From Paracoccus sp. IB05 (GTDB lineage: Bacteria > Pseudomonadota > Alphaproteobacteria > Rhodobacterales > Rhodobacteraceae): a DNA stretch of 64,000 nucleotides. Below are positions 16,270 to 24,755 of the stretch, one piece after another (within the stretch, counting starts at the first letter, position 1; each line of letters opens with the position of its first letter). Position numbers and translations under genes: made by a program. The DNA is taken from assembly GCF_016405985.1 (NCBI RefSeq), contig NZ_JAEFCF010000017.1:1-64000 (forward strand), written 5' to 3'. The notes under the pieces are model-generated. The model did not search any database, was not told where the DNA came from, and was given only the letters and a program-made list of their open reading frames with translations.

Positions 16270-17559
16270 ATGGCCAACACCAGCAGAACCGGGGCCGGAA
16301 CAGGGGCCAGAACAGGCGCAGGTGAAAACCTCCGGATCAATTCGGAACGGCTGTGGGAAAGCCTGATGGAGATGGCGCAGATCGGGCCGGGCGTTGCGGG
16401 CGGCAATAACCGCCAGGCGCTGACCGATGCGGATAATGAGGGCCGCCATCTGTTCCGCGCCTGGGCCGAGGCCGCCGGCATGGCCATGGGCGTCGATCAG
16501 ATGGGCAATATGTTCTTCACCCGCCCCGGCGAGGAGGCGGAGGCTGCGCCGGTCTTCATGGGCAGCCATCTCGACACCCAGCCGACGGGTGGCAAATATG
16601 ACGGGGTGCTGGGGGTTCTGGGCGCGCTTGAGGCCGTTCGCACGATGAATGATCTCGGCATCCGCACGAAACATCCGATCACGGTGGTGAACTGGTCGAA
16701 TGAAGAAGGCGCGCGGTTTGCGCCTGCCATGGTGGCCTCGGGCGTTTTCGCAGGCGTGATTGCTCAGGATCATGCCTGGTCGCGCCAGGACCCCGAAGGC
16801 AAGCGTTTCGGCGATGAGCTGCGGCGGATCGGCTGGCTTGGGGGCGAGACGACCGGCGCGCGCAAGATCCACGCCTATTATGAACTGCATATCGAACAGG
16901 GGCCGATCCTCGAGGCGGAAAGCGTTGATATCGGCGTGGTGACGCATGGCCAGGGGCTGTGGTGGCTTGAATTCACCCTGACCGGGCGCGATGCGCATAC
17001 CGGCTCGACCCCGATGGCGATGCGCAAGAACGCAGGCCTCGCCATGGCGCGGATCTTCGAACTCGTCCAGGATGTGGCCATGGCGAACCAGCCTGATGCG
17101 GTGGGCGGCGTCGGTCAGGTGCGGTTCGCACCGAATTCCAGGAATGTGCTGCCGGGCGTGGTGGTGTTCACCGTCGATATCCGCACCGTGGATCTGGCAA
17201 AGCTGAACCGGATGCGGGCGGCAATCGAGGACGGTGCCGCGAAGATCTGCGCTGCACTGGATGTCGGCTGCGCGGTCGAGGCGGTCGGCCATTTCGACCC
17301 GGTGACCTTTACGCCCGATCTGGTCGGATCGGTGCGCCGCGCGGCGGAGCGCCTTGGGTATTCCCACCGTGACATCGTTTCGGGTGCGGGCCACGATGCC
17401 TGCTGGATCGCGCGCGTGGCGCCGACCACGATGATCTTCTGCCCCTGTGAGGGCGGGTTGTCGCATAATGAGGCCGAAGCGATCAGCCCGGAATGGGCGG
17501 CGGCGGGAACGGATGTGCTGCTGCATGCCGTGCTGGAAACGGCGCAGGTCGTGGCGTGA
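16270..17559 (+). CDS. Zn-dependent N-carbamoyl-beta-alanine amidohydrolase (hydantoinase/carbamoylase family)
   Basis: This 429-residue M20-type amidohydrolase likely hydrolyses N-carbamoyl-beta-alanine to beta-alanine, CO2 and ammonia, the third step of reductive pyrimidine breakdown. Metal-ligand segments visible are MGSHLDTQPTGGKYDG, NWSNEEGARFAP, ELHIEQGP and CEGGLSHNEAE. The dimerisation-domain motif TGRDAHTGSTPM is present. The N-terminus (residues 1-24) is rich in Gly, Thr and Ala and may be overextended, but no better start with a Shine-Dalgarno sequence is visible. RutR operator and rutR lie immediately upstream; dihydropyrimidinase follows two genes later. Allantoate or other N-carbamoyl substrates are alternatives. 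Confidence 0.92.
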   Translation: MANTSRTGAGTGARTGAGENLRINSERLWESLMEMAQIGPGVAGGNNRQALTDADNEGRHLFRAWAEAAGMAMGVDQMGNMFFTRPGEEAEAAPVFMGSHLDTQPTGGKYDGVLGVLGALEAVRTMNDLGIRTKHPITVVNWSNEEGARFAPAMVASGVFAGVIAQDHAWSRQDPEGKRFGDELRRIGWLGGETTGARKIHAYYELHIEQGPILEAESVDIGVVTHGQGLWWLEFTLTGRDAHTGSTPMAMRKNAGLAMARIFELVQDVAMANQPDAVGGVGQVRFAPNSRNVLPGVVVFTVDIRTVDLAKLNRMRAAIEDGAAKICAALDVGCAVEAVGHFDPVTFTPDLVGSVRRAAERLGYSHRDIVSGAGHDACWIARVAPTTMIFCPCEGGLSHNEAEAISPEWAAAGTDVLLHAVLETAQVVA

Positions 17560-17576
17560 AAAGAAAAGGCTGAGAC

Positions 17577-18083
17577 ATGAACTCTTCTCCGGTGATCCTT
17601 GCGGCGCTGCTGGCTGTTATGGGCACTACTGCTGCGGCGGAAGGCTGGCAGCTGCAATATCTGGCGGACGGCGGCGGCTCGCGCCCGGTCGTGGTCGAAC
17701 GCTCCGAGGCCGAATTTTCTGAGGCTTATCTGCGGGATTCGGTCGGGAACGGGCTCTATCTGTCCTGCTGGACCGATGAGGGCGGCAATCGCACCATCCG
17801 CTATTCTGCCGCAGGCGAGGCAGCCTTTGGCAGCACGATCACCGCGCGCCTCGGACTTGCCGATGGCGACAGTATCGATCTGAACGAGATGCCCTATGCC
17901 GGCGGCAGCTATTTCACCGCCCTCGGCCCGGAATCGGTGGAGCGGTTGCAGAACAGTGCCGGCGTCATCCTCTCTGTCATGGGGGAAGAGGTCGGAACCG
18001 AATTCGATTTCGCCGCCGGGGGGGCTGCGCGAGGCGCTGGCCGATCCGGTTTGTGCGGGACAATAACAGGGAGAAGGTCATGA
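17577..18083 (+). CDS. Exported protein of unknown function, probably frameshifted near its end
   Basis: As read, this is a 168-residue protein with a signal peptide ending near T-A-A-A-E and a beta-rich body (WQLQYLADGGG, NGLYLSCWTD). The last ~25 residues change character after a run of seven G at 18018-18024. With six G the frame continues as GLREALADPVCAGQ and stops at 18064-18066. That ending is protein-like and leaves room for the ribosome-binding site of the next gene. I infer an indel in the G run, either real or a sequencing error. Function is not recognised. It lies between carbamoylase and dihydropyrimidinase and is probably co-transcribed with them. Confidence 0.65.
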   Translation: MNSSPVILAALLAVMGTTAAAEGWQLQYLADGGGSRPVVVERSEAEFSEAYLRDSVGNGLYLSCWTDEGGNRTIRYSAAGEAAFGSTITARLGLADGDSIDLNEMPYAGGSYFTALGPESVERLQNSAGVILSVMGEEVGTEFDFAAGGAARGAGRSGLCGTITGRRS

Positions 18084-19531
18084 GCACGGTCATCAAAGGC
18101 GGCACCATTGTTACGGCGGATCTGAGCTATGTCTCGGATGTGCTGATCGAGGCAGGGCAGATCATTGCCATCGGGCATGGGCTGAAGGGCGACAAGGTGC
18201 TTGACGCCACCGGCTGCTATGTGATGCCGGGCGGCATTGACCCCCATACCCATCTCGAAATGCCGTTCATGGGCACCTATACGGCGGATGATTTCGACTC
18301 CGGCACCCGCGCCGCGCTGGCGGGCGGCACCACGATGGTGGTCGATTTCGCGCTGCCTGCACCTGGTCAGGGGCTGATGGATGCGCTGAAGCTCTGGGAC
18401 AATAAGGGCGCGCGGGCGCATTGTGACTATTCGTTCCATATGGCGGTGACCTGGTGGAGCGAGCAGGTCTTTGACGAGATGAAAGAGGTTGCGGATCGCG
18501 GCATCAACTCGTTCAAGCATTTCATGGCCTATAAGGGCACGCTGATGGTCAATGACGACGAGATGTTCGCGTCATTCTCGCGCTGCGCCGATCTGGGCGC
18601 GATCCCGTTCGTACATGCTGAAAACGGCGATCTCGTCGCGGAACTGCAGACGAAGCTGATGGCCGCAGGCACCACCGGGCCGGAGGGTCATGCCTATTCG
18701 CGGCCCCCGGCGGTCGAGGGCGAGGCCACCAATCGCGCCATCATGATTGCCGATATGGCGGGTGTGCCGGTCTATATCGTGCATGTCTCCTGCGAAGAGG
18801 CACATGAGGCGATCCGCCGGGCGCGCCAGGCCGGGCAACGGGTCTGGGGCGAGCCACTGGTCCAGCATCTGACGCTGGATGAGGGCGAGTATTTCAACCA
18901 GGACTGGGACCATGCCGCGCGCCGCGTGATGTCGCCGCCGTTCCGGAACAAACGGCACCAGGACAGTCTCTGGGCGGGGCTTTCCTCTGGGTCTCTGTCC
19001 TGCGTCGCGACCGATCACTGCGCGTTCACCACTGCGCAGAAACGCACCGGGCTGGGCGATTTCACAAAGATCCCCAATGGCACCGGCGGGCTCGAAGACC
19101 GGCTTTCGATGCTCTGGACCTATGGGGTGCGGACCGGGCGGATCACGATGAATGAATTTGTCGCGCTGACCTCGACGAATATCGCCAAGATCCTGAATTG
19201 TTACCCGAAGAAGGGTGCAGTGCTGGTCGGGGCCGATGCCGATCTGGTGGTCTGGGATCCGGAAAAGACGAAAGCGATTTCGGCGGCGAACCAGCAATCC
19301 GCCATTGATTACAACGTCTTCGAGGGGCAGGAGGTCACCGGCCTGCCGCGCTATGTGCTGTCGCGCGGGCATGTGGCGGTGACGGATGGCCAGCTGACCT
19401 CGGCCGAGGGCCATGGCAAATTCGTCGCCCGCGATCCGCGCGGGTCGGTCAGCCGTGCCTATACGCAGTGGAAAGACCTCACCGCGCCGCGCCCGGTGCA
19501 GCGGGGCAGCATCCCGGTCACGGGTGTGTAG
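18080..19531 (+). CDS. hydA: Dihydropyrimidinase (D-hydantoinase)
   Basis: This 483-residue amidohydrolase opens dihydrouracil or dihydrothymine to N-carbamoyl-beta-amino acids. Key features are the metal motif GGIDPHTHLEMPFMG, the carbamylated-lysine region FKHFMAYKG, HAENGD, the histidine in YIVHVSC and the catalytic aspartate region CVATDHCAF. The ATG at 18080 is preceded by GGGAGAAGG, a strong Shine-Dalgarno, and replaces a longer in-frame start. It sits in the rutR-controlled block with the carbamoylase at 16270, giving steps two and three beside preT/preA for step one. Confidence 0.95.
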   Translation: MSTVIKGGTIVTADLSYVSDVLIEAGQIIAIGHGLKGDKVLDATGCYVMPGGIDPHTHLEMPFMGTYTADDFDSGTRAALAGGTTMVVDFALPAPGQGLMDALKLWDNKGARAHCDYSFHMAVTWWSEQVFDEMKEVADRGINSFKHFMAYKGTLMVNDDEMFASFSRCADLGAIPFVHAENGDLVAELQTKLMAAGTTGPEGHAYSRPPAVEGEATNRAIMIADMAGVPVYIVHVSCEEAHEAIRRARQAGQRVWGEPLVQHLTLDEGEYFNQDWDHAARRVMSPPFRNKRHQDSLWAGLSSGSLSCVATDHCAFTTAQKRTGLGDFTKIPNGTGGLEDRLSMLWTYGVRTGRITMNEFVALTSTNIAKILNCYPKKGAVLVGADADLVVWDPEKTKAISAANQQSAIDYNVFEGQEVTGLPRYVLSRGHVAVTDGQLTSAEGHGKFVARDPRGSVSRAYTQWKDLTAPRPVQRGSIPVTGV

Positions 19532-19539
19532 GCCTCGGT

Positions 19540-19564
19540 TGTAAAGTTTTCACCGCTCTGTAAA
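19540..19564. promoter_or_regulatory. Direct repeat upstream of the ScfR-type regulator
   Basis: TGTAAA occurs at 19540-19545 and 19559-19564, 19 bases apart, in the 86-base gap before the regulator gene. The first copy is part of an imperfect palindrome GTAAAGTTTTCAC. It could be an autoregulatory site. Confidence 0.35.
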
Positions 19565-19617
19565 TTCTCCGGGCGAGCCTGTCGCGCGCCGCCCAGCTGA
19601 CCTTGCCCGGAGAGACC

Positions 19618-20919
19618 ATGTCACGCGCCCCTTTGATCGGCACCCGGTTGCGGGAACGGCGTATTGCAGCGGGAATGCGGCAGGGCGATCTCAGCCGGGC
19701 GGCGGGGATCTCGCCTTCTTACCTCAACCTTATCGAACACAATCGCCGCAATGTGACGCCCGAGGTGCTGGAACGGCTCGCGCGCGCGCTTGATCTTGCG
19801 CCGGAGGAGTTTTCCGAACGCGATCCCGGCGCGCTGGTGGCAGAGCTGCGCGCGGCGGCGGCGAGTTTTCCGGGGTCGGGCGCCGAGGCGGACCGGGCAG
19901 GTGAACTCGCCGGGCGCTATCCCGGCTGGGCGCAGCTGATCGCCGATCTCCAGACCCATATCGCGGGGCTGAGGCAGGGGATCGCGGCACTGAATGACCG
20001 GCTGGGCCATGATCCGCATCTCTCGGCGGCCCTGCATGAACTGTTATCGGCGCTCTCGGCGGTCCGGGCGACGGCGGGGATTCTGGTCGAGACCGAGGAT
20101 CTCAGCCCCGACTGGCAGCGCCGCTTTCACCTGAACCTGCATCAGGACAGTGAACGTCTGGTGGATGGCGCCGAGGCGCTGGTCTCCTGGCTCGACCATT
20201 CCGGGGAAGAGGCGGAGAGCGTCGTTGTTGCGCCCCAGGATGAGCTGGAGGCCTGGCTGGCGCGGATCGGCTGGACGCTGCCGGATGAAGCGGCAGCCGA
20301 TCAGATCCAGGGGCGTGAGGCGCGGGCACTGGCGCGGGCCTGGTTAGCCCAGGCGCAAAAGGACATTGCGATGATCCCCGAGGCGGGGCTGCGCACGGCG
20401 CTGGCGGCGGGGGGCGATCCGGCGCTGATTGCCGCCAGATTCGGGGTGCCGGTTCATGCTGCGATGCGGCGCATGGCCTTCCGGCCCGGGTCTGATGCCG
20501 GGCTGGTGGTTTGTGATGCATCAGGAACGCTTTTGTTTCGCAAGCCTGTGCCAGGGTTTTCGCCGCCGCGCTATGGGGCGGCCTGTCCGCTCTGGCCGCT
20601 GTTTGCAGCCCTGGCGCGGCCTGGCCAGCCGGTCCGGGCGGTGGTCGAGATGCCGCAGCCTGGCGGCGGGCGGTTTCTCTGTCTTGCCTGGTGCGAGGCG
20701 CGGCTGCCCTGGGGTTTTGCCGGGCCGGAACTGCGCGAGGCGGCCATGCTGATCCTGCCGGATCCGGCGCCACCGGCCGACCAGGCGCCCATTGCTGCGG
20801 GCACCACCTGCCGCATTTGCCCGCGCGAGGCCTGTCCCGCGCGCCGCGAACCCTCGATCCTTGGAACAGCGCCGGCAGCGGCGGCAAAGCCGCAGCGCAG
20901 CGCGGCACGCCCCGGTTGA
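19618..20919 (+). CDS. Short-chain fatty acyl transcriptional regulator (XRE / DUF2083)
   Basis: This 433-residue regulator has an N-terminal XRE helix-turn-helix (about residues 7-62, including SYLNLIEHNRRNVTPEVLERLARAL). A central IrrE-like region and the C-terminal DUF2083 domain follow, with the cysteine motif TTCRICPREACPARREPSIL. These belong to the ScfR / PrpR-RamB-like family that senses short-chain acyl-CoAs and controls propionate or acetate metabolism. The ATG at 19618 fits the family start. No prp or acs gene is adjacent. A response regulator and a symporter-kinase fusion follow, both plausibly in the same physiological area. Confidence 0.85.
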   Translation: MSRAPLIGTRLRERRIAAGMRQGDLSRAAGISPSYLNLIEHNRRNVTPEVLERLARALDLAPEEFSERDPGALVAELRAAAASFPGSGAEADRAGELAGRYPGWAQLIADLQTHIAGLRQGIAALNDRLGHDPHLSAALHELLSALSAVRATAGILVETEDLSPDWQRRFHLNLHQDSERLVDGAEALVSWLDHSGEEAESVVVAPQDELEAWLARIGWTLPDEAAADQIQGREARALARAWLAQAQKDIAMIPEAGLRTALAAGGDPALIAARFGVPVHAAMRRMAFRPGSDAGLVVCDASGTLLFRKPVPGFSPPRYGAACPLWPLFAALARPGQPVRAVVEMPQPGGGRFLCLAWCEARLPWGFAGPELREAAMLILPDPAPPADQAPIAAGTTCRICPREACPARREPSILGTAPAAAAKPQRSAARPG

Positions 20920-20953
20920 ACCCTCGTGCCGCAATGCAGCGCGAGATCGCCTT

Positions 20954-20983
20954 TTGACAGGGGAAGGCAAATCATAAGATACT
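20954..20983 (+). promoter_or_regulatory. Candidate sigma-70 promoter before the response regulator
   Basis: A perfect TTGACA (-35) at 20954-20959 is followed after 18 bases by GATACT at 20978-20983. It lies 92 bases upstream of the response-regulator start. Confidence 0.4.
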
Positions 20984-21074
20984 GGCGTTCCGGGCCAGGG
21001 GTCCGGAACCGGGAGGGCCGGGAGCGCTGCGGTTCAGGCGGCTGGCCGGGGCGGAAGAAAGGCGGGGGACGGGC

Positions 21075-21497
21075 ATGGAAAACAGCCGCAAGGTGCTGCT
21101 GGTCGAAGATGAACCCAATATCGCCGAGGCGATCCAGTTCATCCTGTCGCGCGCCGGCTGGGAGGTGATCCACCATGCCGAGGGTCGCGACGCGGCGCAG
21201 ATCGCGCGGAGGCTGCAGCCGGGCCTTGTGATCCTTGACCATATGCTGCCAGGGCTTTCCGGGATCGAGGTGCTGACGGCCCTGCGCGCCGATCCGGTGA
21301 CTGCCGATGTGCCGGTGCTGATGCTGACCGCCAAGGGCCTGCCACGCGACCGCGAGGCCGCCGAACGGGCCGGGGCGACGCGTTTCATGACAAAACCCTT
21401 TTCCAATGCCGAGATCGTGGCCGAGGTGCGCAGCCTGACCGGGGCAGGTGACATAGCCGGCCGGGCCGGGGCGGAGTCCGGCAATGTCACGCCATAA
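21075..21497 (+). CDS. Single-domain response regulator
   Basis: This 140-residue protein is one CheY-like receiver domain. Acidic residues in VLLVEDEPN, the phospho-acceptor Asp55 in LVILDHMLPG, the Thr/Ala of MLTAKG and the lysine of TKPF are all in place. There is no output domain, and about 20 residues trail the domain. It is followed by a small membrane protein and a symporter/histidine-kinase fusion on the same strand, so it is the likely phosphorylation partner of that kinase. Confidence 0.88.
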   Translation: MENSRKVLLVEDEPNIAEAIQFILSRAGWEVIHHAEGRDAAQIARRLQPGLVILDHMLPGLSGIEVLTALRADPVTADVPVLMLTAKGLPRDREAAERAGATRFMTKPFSNAEIVAEVRSLTGAGDIAGRAGAESGNVTP

Positions 21498-21659
21498 TGT
21501 CGCCGCAGAGTTTGCGCATCTGCTGCGCCCCGGGCCCGGTTCTGGCTCTGCAGAAAGCGGGTGCCTTTGCCAGGCGGGGTCGCGCCCTGTCTGCTGTCGC
21601 GTCGCGCAGCGTCCCGGTCCGTCGCACAGGGCCCGCCCGGCCGAGATGGCAGGTCACCC

Positions 21660-21953
21660 GTGAGGCGGCCGCTTTTTCTGGGACGCATCCCCTATCGCCG
21701 CCGCCGCCTGCGCGACGCTGCGCGGCTTTTGCCGGTGGCGGGGGTTTTTCTGATGATCCTGCCGATCCTCTGGACGCCTGCGGGCGGTGATGGCAACCGG
21801 CTCCTGTCCTCGGATGTGATCTGGTTCTTTGTGACCTGGGCCTTGCTGATCCTTGCCGCTGCGCAGCTGGCACCGGGCCTCGCGAGCCCCGACGCGCCGC
21901 GCCCGGATGCCGCGCGCCCCGGCATGCTGACGGGCGACGAGGAAGAAGGCTGA
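21660..21953 (+). CDS. Small two-helix membrane protein upstream of the symporter-kinase
   Basis: This 97-residue ORF starts at a GTG (21660). It has a basic N-terminus (MRRPLFLGRIPYRRRRLRD), two hydrophobic helices (about residues 24-37 and 52-70) and an acidic tail. It ends seven bases before the symporter-kinase start, suggesting tight coupling. It resembles the small partner proteins that precede solute-symporter-family proteins, but no family is assigned with confidence. Confidence 0.65.
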   Translation: MRRPLFLGRIPYRRRRLRDAARLLPVAGVFLMILPILWTPAGGDGNRLLSSDVIWFFVTWALLILAAAQLAPGLASPDAPRPDAARPGMLTGDEEEG

Positions 21954-21960
21954 TCCGCTG

Positions 21961-24636
21961 ATGTCCTTCAACCTGCTGGTTGCTTCCTGCCTCGCCTATG
22001 TGATCTTCCTCTTTGCCGTGGCATTTCTCGTGGAACGGCGCTCGGGGCAGGGCAAGCTCGGCTGGCTGCGCTCGCCTCTGGTCTATACGCTGTCTCTGTC
22101 GATCTATTGCACTGCCTGGACCTTTTACGGCGCTGTGGGATATGGCGCGCGTTCGGGACTGGAATTCATCACCATCTATCTTGGCCCGACGCTGGTCTTC
22201 ATCGGCTGGTGGTGGATCTTGCGCAAGCTCGTCTATATCGGGCGCCAGCAGCGGCTGACCTCGATCGCTGATCTGATTTCCTCGCGCTATGGCAAATCGA
22301 ACTCGCTTGGCGTTCTGGTCACGGTGATCGCGATTGTTGCGGTGACGCCCTATATCGCGCTGCAACTGCAATCAGTGGTGCTGGCCTTCGAGGTTTTCGC
22401 CAGCGCCGCCCCGGGCGAGGCCCGACCGGCCGCCGGGCAGACCGCGATCTGGGTGGCGGCGGGGCTGGCGCTGTTCACCATTCTCTTCGGCACCCGCAAT
22501 CTGGATGCGAAAGAACAGCATACCGGCATCGTCACCGCCATCGCAGTTGAGGCGGTGGTGAAGCTGGTCGCGCTGATCGCGGTTGGCTGTTTCGTGGTCT
22601 GGGGCCTTGCGGGTGGTGTCTCGGGGATCATGGCAAAGATCGACGCCTCATCCCTTCACGACTGGCAGTTGCAACCGGGGCGCTGGACCGCGATCCTGTT
22701 CCTTGCAGGCGCCGCCGTGATCTGCCTGCCGCGCATGTTCCAGGTGATCGTGGTCGAGAATTCCGACGACCGCCAGCTGGCCCGCGCCTCCTGGGCCTTT
22801 CCGGCCTATTTGCTGGCGATGAGCCTCTTCATCATTCCCATCGCGGTCATGGGAATTGAGCGGATGCCTGCGGGATCTAATCCGGATATGTTTGTCCTGA
22901 CTTTGCCTCTGGCCGAAGGGCAGGGCGGGCTTGCGATGCTGGCCTTCCTGGGCGGATTCTCCTCGGCCACCTCGATGGTGATTGTCGAGGCGATTGCGCT
23001 CGCGACGATGGTGTCGAACCATATCGTGATCCCGACCTGGCTCAGGCTGCGCCGGTCGGGCGCGATTTCCGAGGATGTGCGCTCGCTGGTGCTGACGGCG
23101 CGGAGGCTTTCGATCGCGCTCGTTCTGGCGCTTGGGCTGGGATATTACCGGCTTTCGGGCGGTTCCGGGGCGCTGGCCGAGATCGGGCTGATCTCTTTCG
23201 CCGGGGTCGCGCAGTTTCTGCCGGCGATGATCGGCGGCATCTTCTGGCGCGGCGCCACGCGGACAGGCGCGCTCCTCGGGCTGGCGACGGGCTTTTTGCT
23301 CTGGGCCTATTGCCTGTTCCTGCCGTCATTCGGGGATGCGATCCTGCCGGCCTCGGTGCTGCAGGCGGGGCCCTGGGGGCTGGGCTGGCTGCGGCCCAAT
23401 GCCATGTTCGGGACCGAGGTGATGGACCCGCTGGTCCATGCGCTGTTCTGGTCGCTGATCGGCAATACCGCAGCCTTTTGCGCCGCCTCGATCCTCAGCT
23501 TCCCCGGCCCGGTCGAAAGGCTGCAAAGCGCCGCCTTCGTCAATGTCTTTGATGGCCCCGTCGGCCCGCAACGCTGGGCGCGCGGCGAGGCCGAACCCGA
23601 GGCGCTTTTGATGATGACGCAGCGCATCATGGGCGAAGAAGAGGCGCAGGGCCTCTTTGAGCGCGCCGCCCGCGACCAGGGCAAGAGCGAGACGATGCTG
23701 CCCGACCCGACCCCGGCCTTTCTGGCGGCGCTGGAAGAACGGCTTGCGGGCTCGATCGGGGCGGCCACCGCCCATGCGATGATTTCGAAACTGGTCGGCC
23801 TCGATACGGTCACGGTCGAGGATCTGATGGTGGTCGCGCGCGAATCCGCGCAGCTGATGGAACATTCCGCCCAGCTTGAGGAGCAGCGCGGCGAGCTTGC
23901 CCGTACCGCCACTGCATTGCGCGAGGCCAATGAGAAGCTGACTGCTCTGTCGGTGCAGAAAGACGCGTTCCTGTCGCAGATCAGCCATGAGCTGCGAACG
24001 CCCATGACCTCGATCCGCGCCTTTTCCGAGATCCTCGCCGAGGGTGACCTGCCGGTCGGCACCGTGGCGCGTTCGGGCGGGATCATCCGCGACGAGGCGG
24101 TGCGGCTGACCCGGCTGCTCGATGACCTGCTGGATCTTTCGGTGCTGGAAAGCGGCAAGGTGCAGCTGTCCGTCAGCCTTGTGAGCATGCGCGATCTGAT
24201 CGACCGGTCGATCCTCGCCACCGAAAAGGTCAAGCCAGAGCGCGATATCGAGTTCACCCGTGACCAGGTCGCCGAATCCGTCTGGATGCGGACCGATGCG
24301 GACCGGCTGACGCAGGTGTTCATCAATCTGATCGCCAATGCGCGCAAATATTGCGATTCGAGCCATCCGCGCATCCGCATCGCGGTGCGGGTCAGGGCCG
24401 GGCGGGTGCGGGTCGATGTCGCGGACAATGGCAAGGGCATCCCCAAGGCCCTGCAATCCATGGTGTTCGAGAAATTCTGGCGCCTTCCGGGGGAGGCGCG
24501 GGCCTCGGGCGCCGGGCTTGGCCTCGCGATCTGCCGTGAGATCGTGACCAATCTCGGCGGCACGATCGACTATCTTCCGGGGCAGGGCGGGGCGGCATTC
24601 CGCGTGGTGCTGCCGCTGCGGATCGAGCCGGGCTGA
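21961..24636 (+). CDS. Sodium/solute symporter domain fused to a histidine kinase
   Basis: This 891-residue protein has an N-terminal solute:sodium symporter (SLC5/PutP-like) domain of about 530 residues with some 12-13 hydrophobic helices. After a linker and a coiled coil (about 620-660) comes a histidine-kinase module. It has the H-box SHELRTPMTS with His676, the N-box NLIANARKY, the G1 box VADNGKGIP and the G2 box GAGLGLAIC. The design is that of CbrA/CrbS-type sensors, which couple nutrient uptake to signalling. The response regulator at 21075 and the small membrane protein at 21660 are likely partners. Acetate or another short-chain acid as ligand is a guess from the ScfR-type neighbour. 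Confidence 0.9.
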   Translation: MSFNLLVASCLAYVIFLFAVAFLVERRSGQGKLGWLRSPLVYTLSLSIYCTAWTFYGAVGYGARSGLEFITIYLGPTLVFIGWWWILRKLVYIGRQQRLTSIADLISSRYGKSNSLGVLVTVIAIVAVTPYIALQLQSVVLAFEVFASAAPGEARPAAGQTAIWVAAGLALFTILFGTRNLDAKEQHTGIVTAIAVEAVVKLVALIAVGCFVVWGLAGGVSGIMAKIDASSLHDWQLQPGRWTAILFLAGAAVICLPRMFQVIVVENSDDRQLARASWAFPAYLLAMSLFIIPIAVMGIERMPAGSNPDMFVLTLPLAEGQGGLAMLAFLGGFSSATSMVIVEAIALATMVSNHIVIPTWLRLRRSGAISEDVRSLVLTARRLSIALVLALGLGYYRLSGGSGALAEIGLISFAGVAQFLPAMIGGIFWRGATRTGALLGLATGFLLWAYCLFLPSFGDAILPASVLQAGPWGLGWLRPNAMFGTEVMDPLVHALFWSLIGNTAAFCAASILSFPGPVERLQSAAFVNVFDGPVGPQRWARGEAEPEALLMMTQRIMGEEEAQGLFERAARDQGKSETMLPDPTPAFLAALEERLAGSIGAATAHAMISKLVGLDTVTVEDLMVVARESAQLMEHSAQLEEQRGELARTATALREANEKLTALSVQKDAFLSQISHELRTPMTSIRAFSEILAEGDLPVGTVARSGGIIRDEAVRLTRLLDDLLDLSVLESGKVQLSVSLVSMRDLIDRSILATEKVKPERDIEFTRDQVAESVWMRTDADRLTQVFINLIANARKYCDSSHPRIRIAVRVRAGRVRVDVADNGKGIPKALQSMVFEKFWRLPGEARASGAGLGLAICREIVTNLGGTIDYLPGQGGAAFRVVLPLRIEPG

Positions 24637-24683
24637 GAAACCAGGCAATGCGGCGCTGGCGGCGGTTTTTAGACGATTTTCTG

Positions 24684-24698
24684 TGTCCCGTTAACTTG
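24684..24698 (+). repeat. Upstream motif shared with the gene at 26989, copy 1
   Basis: TGTCCCGTTAACTTG lies 58 bases before the FliM-like start. The same 15-mer with one change occurs at 26942-26956. The GTTAAC core resembles half of a CtrA site. Confidence 0.3.
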
Positions 24699-24755
24699 GT
24701 GCAAACATTCTTGCGCCCAGAATGGCGCTGCCTGGACAGAACGGGAAGCATTGGC

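Noticed and set aside
18053-18079. Upstream in-frame start of dihydropyrimidinase
   Set aside because: The added residues overlap the end of the preceding gene, and the ATG at 18080 has a strong ribosome-binding site and the family N-terminus.
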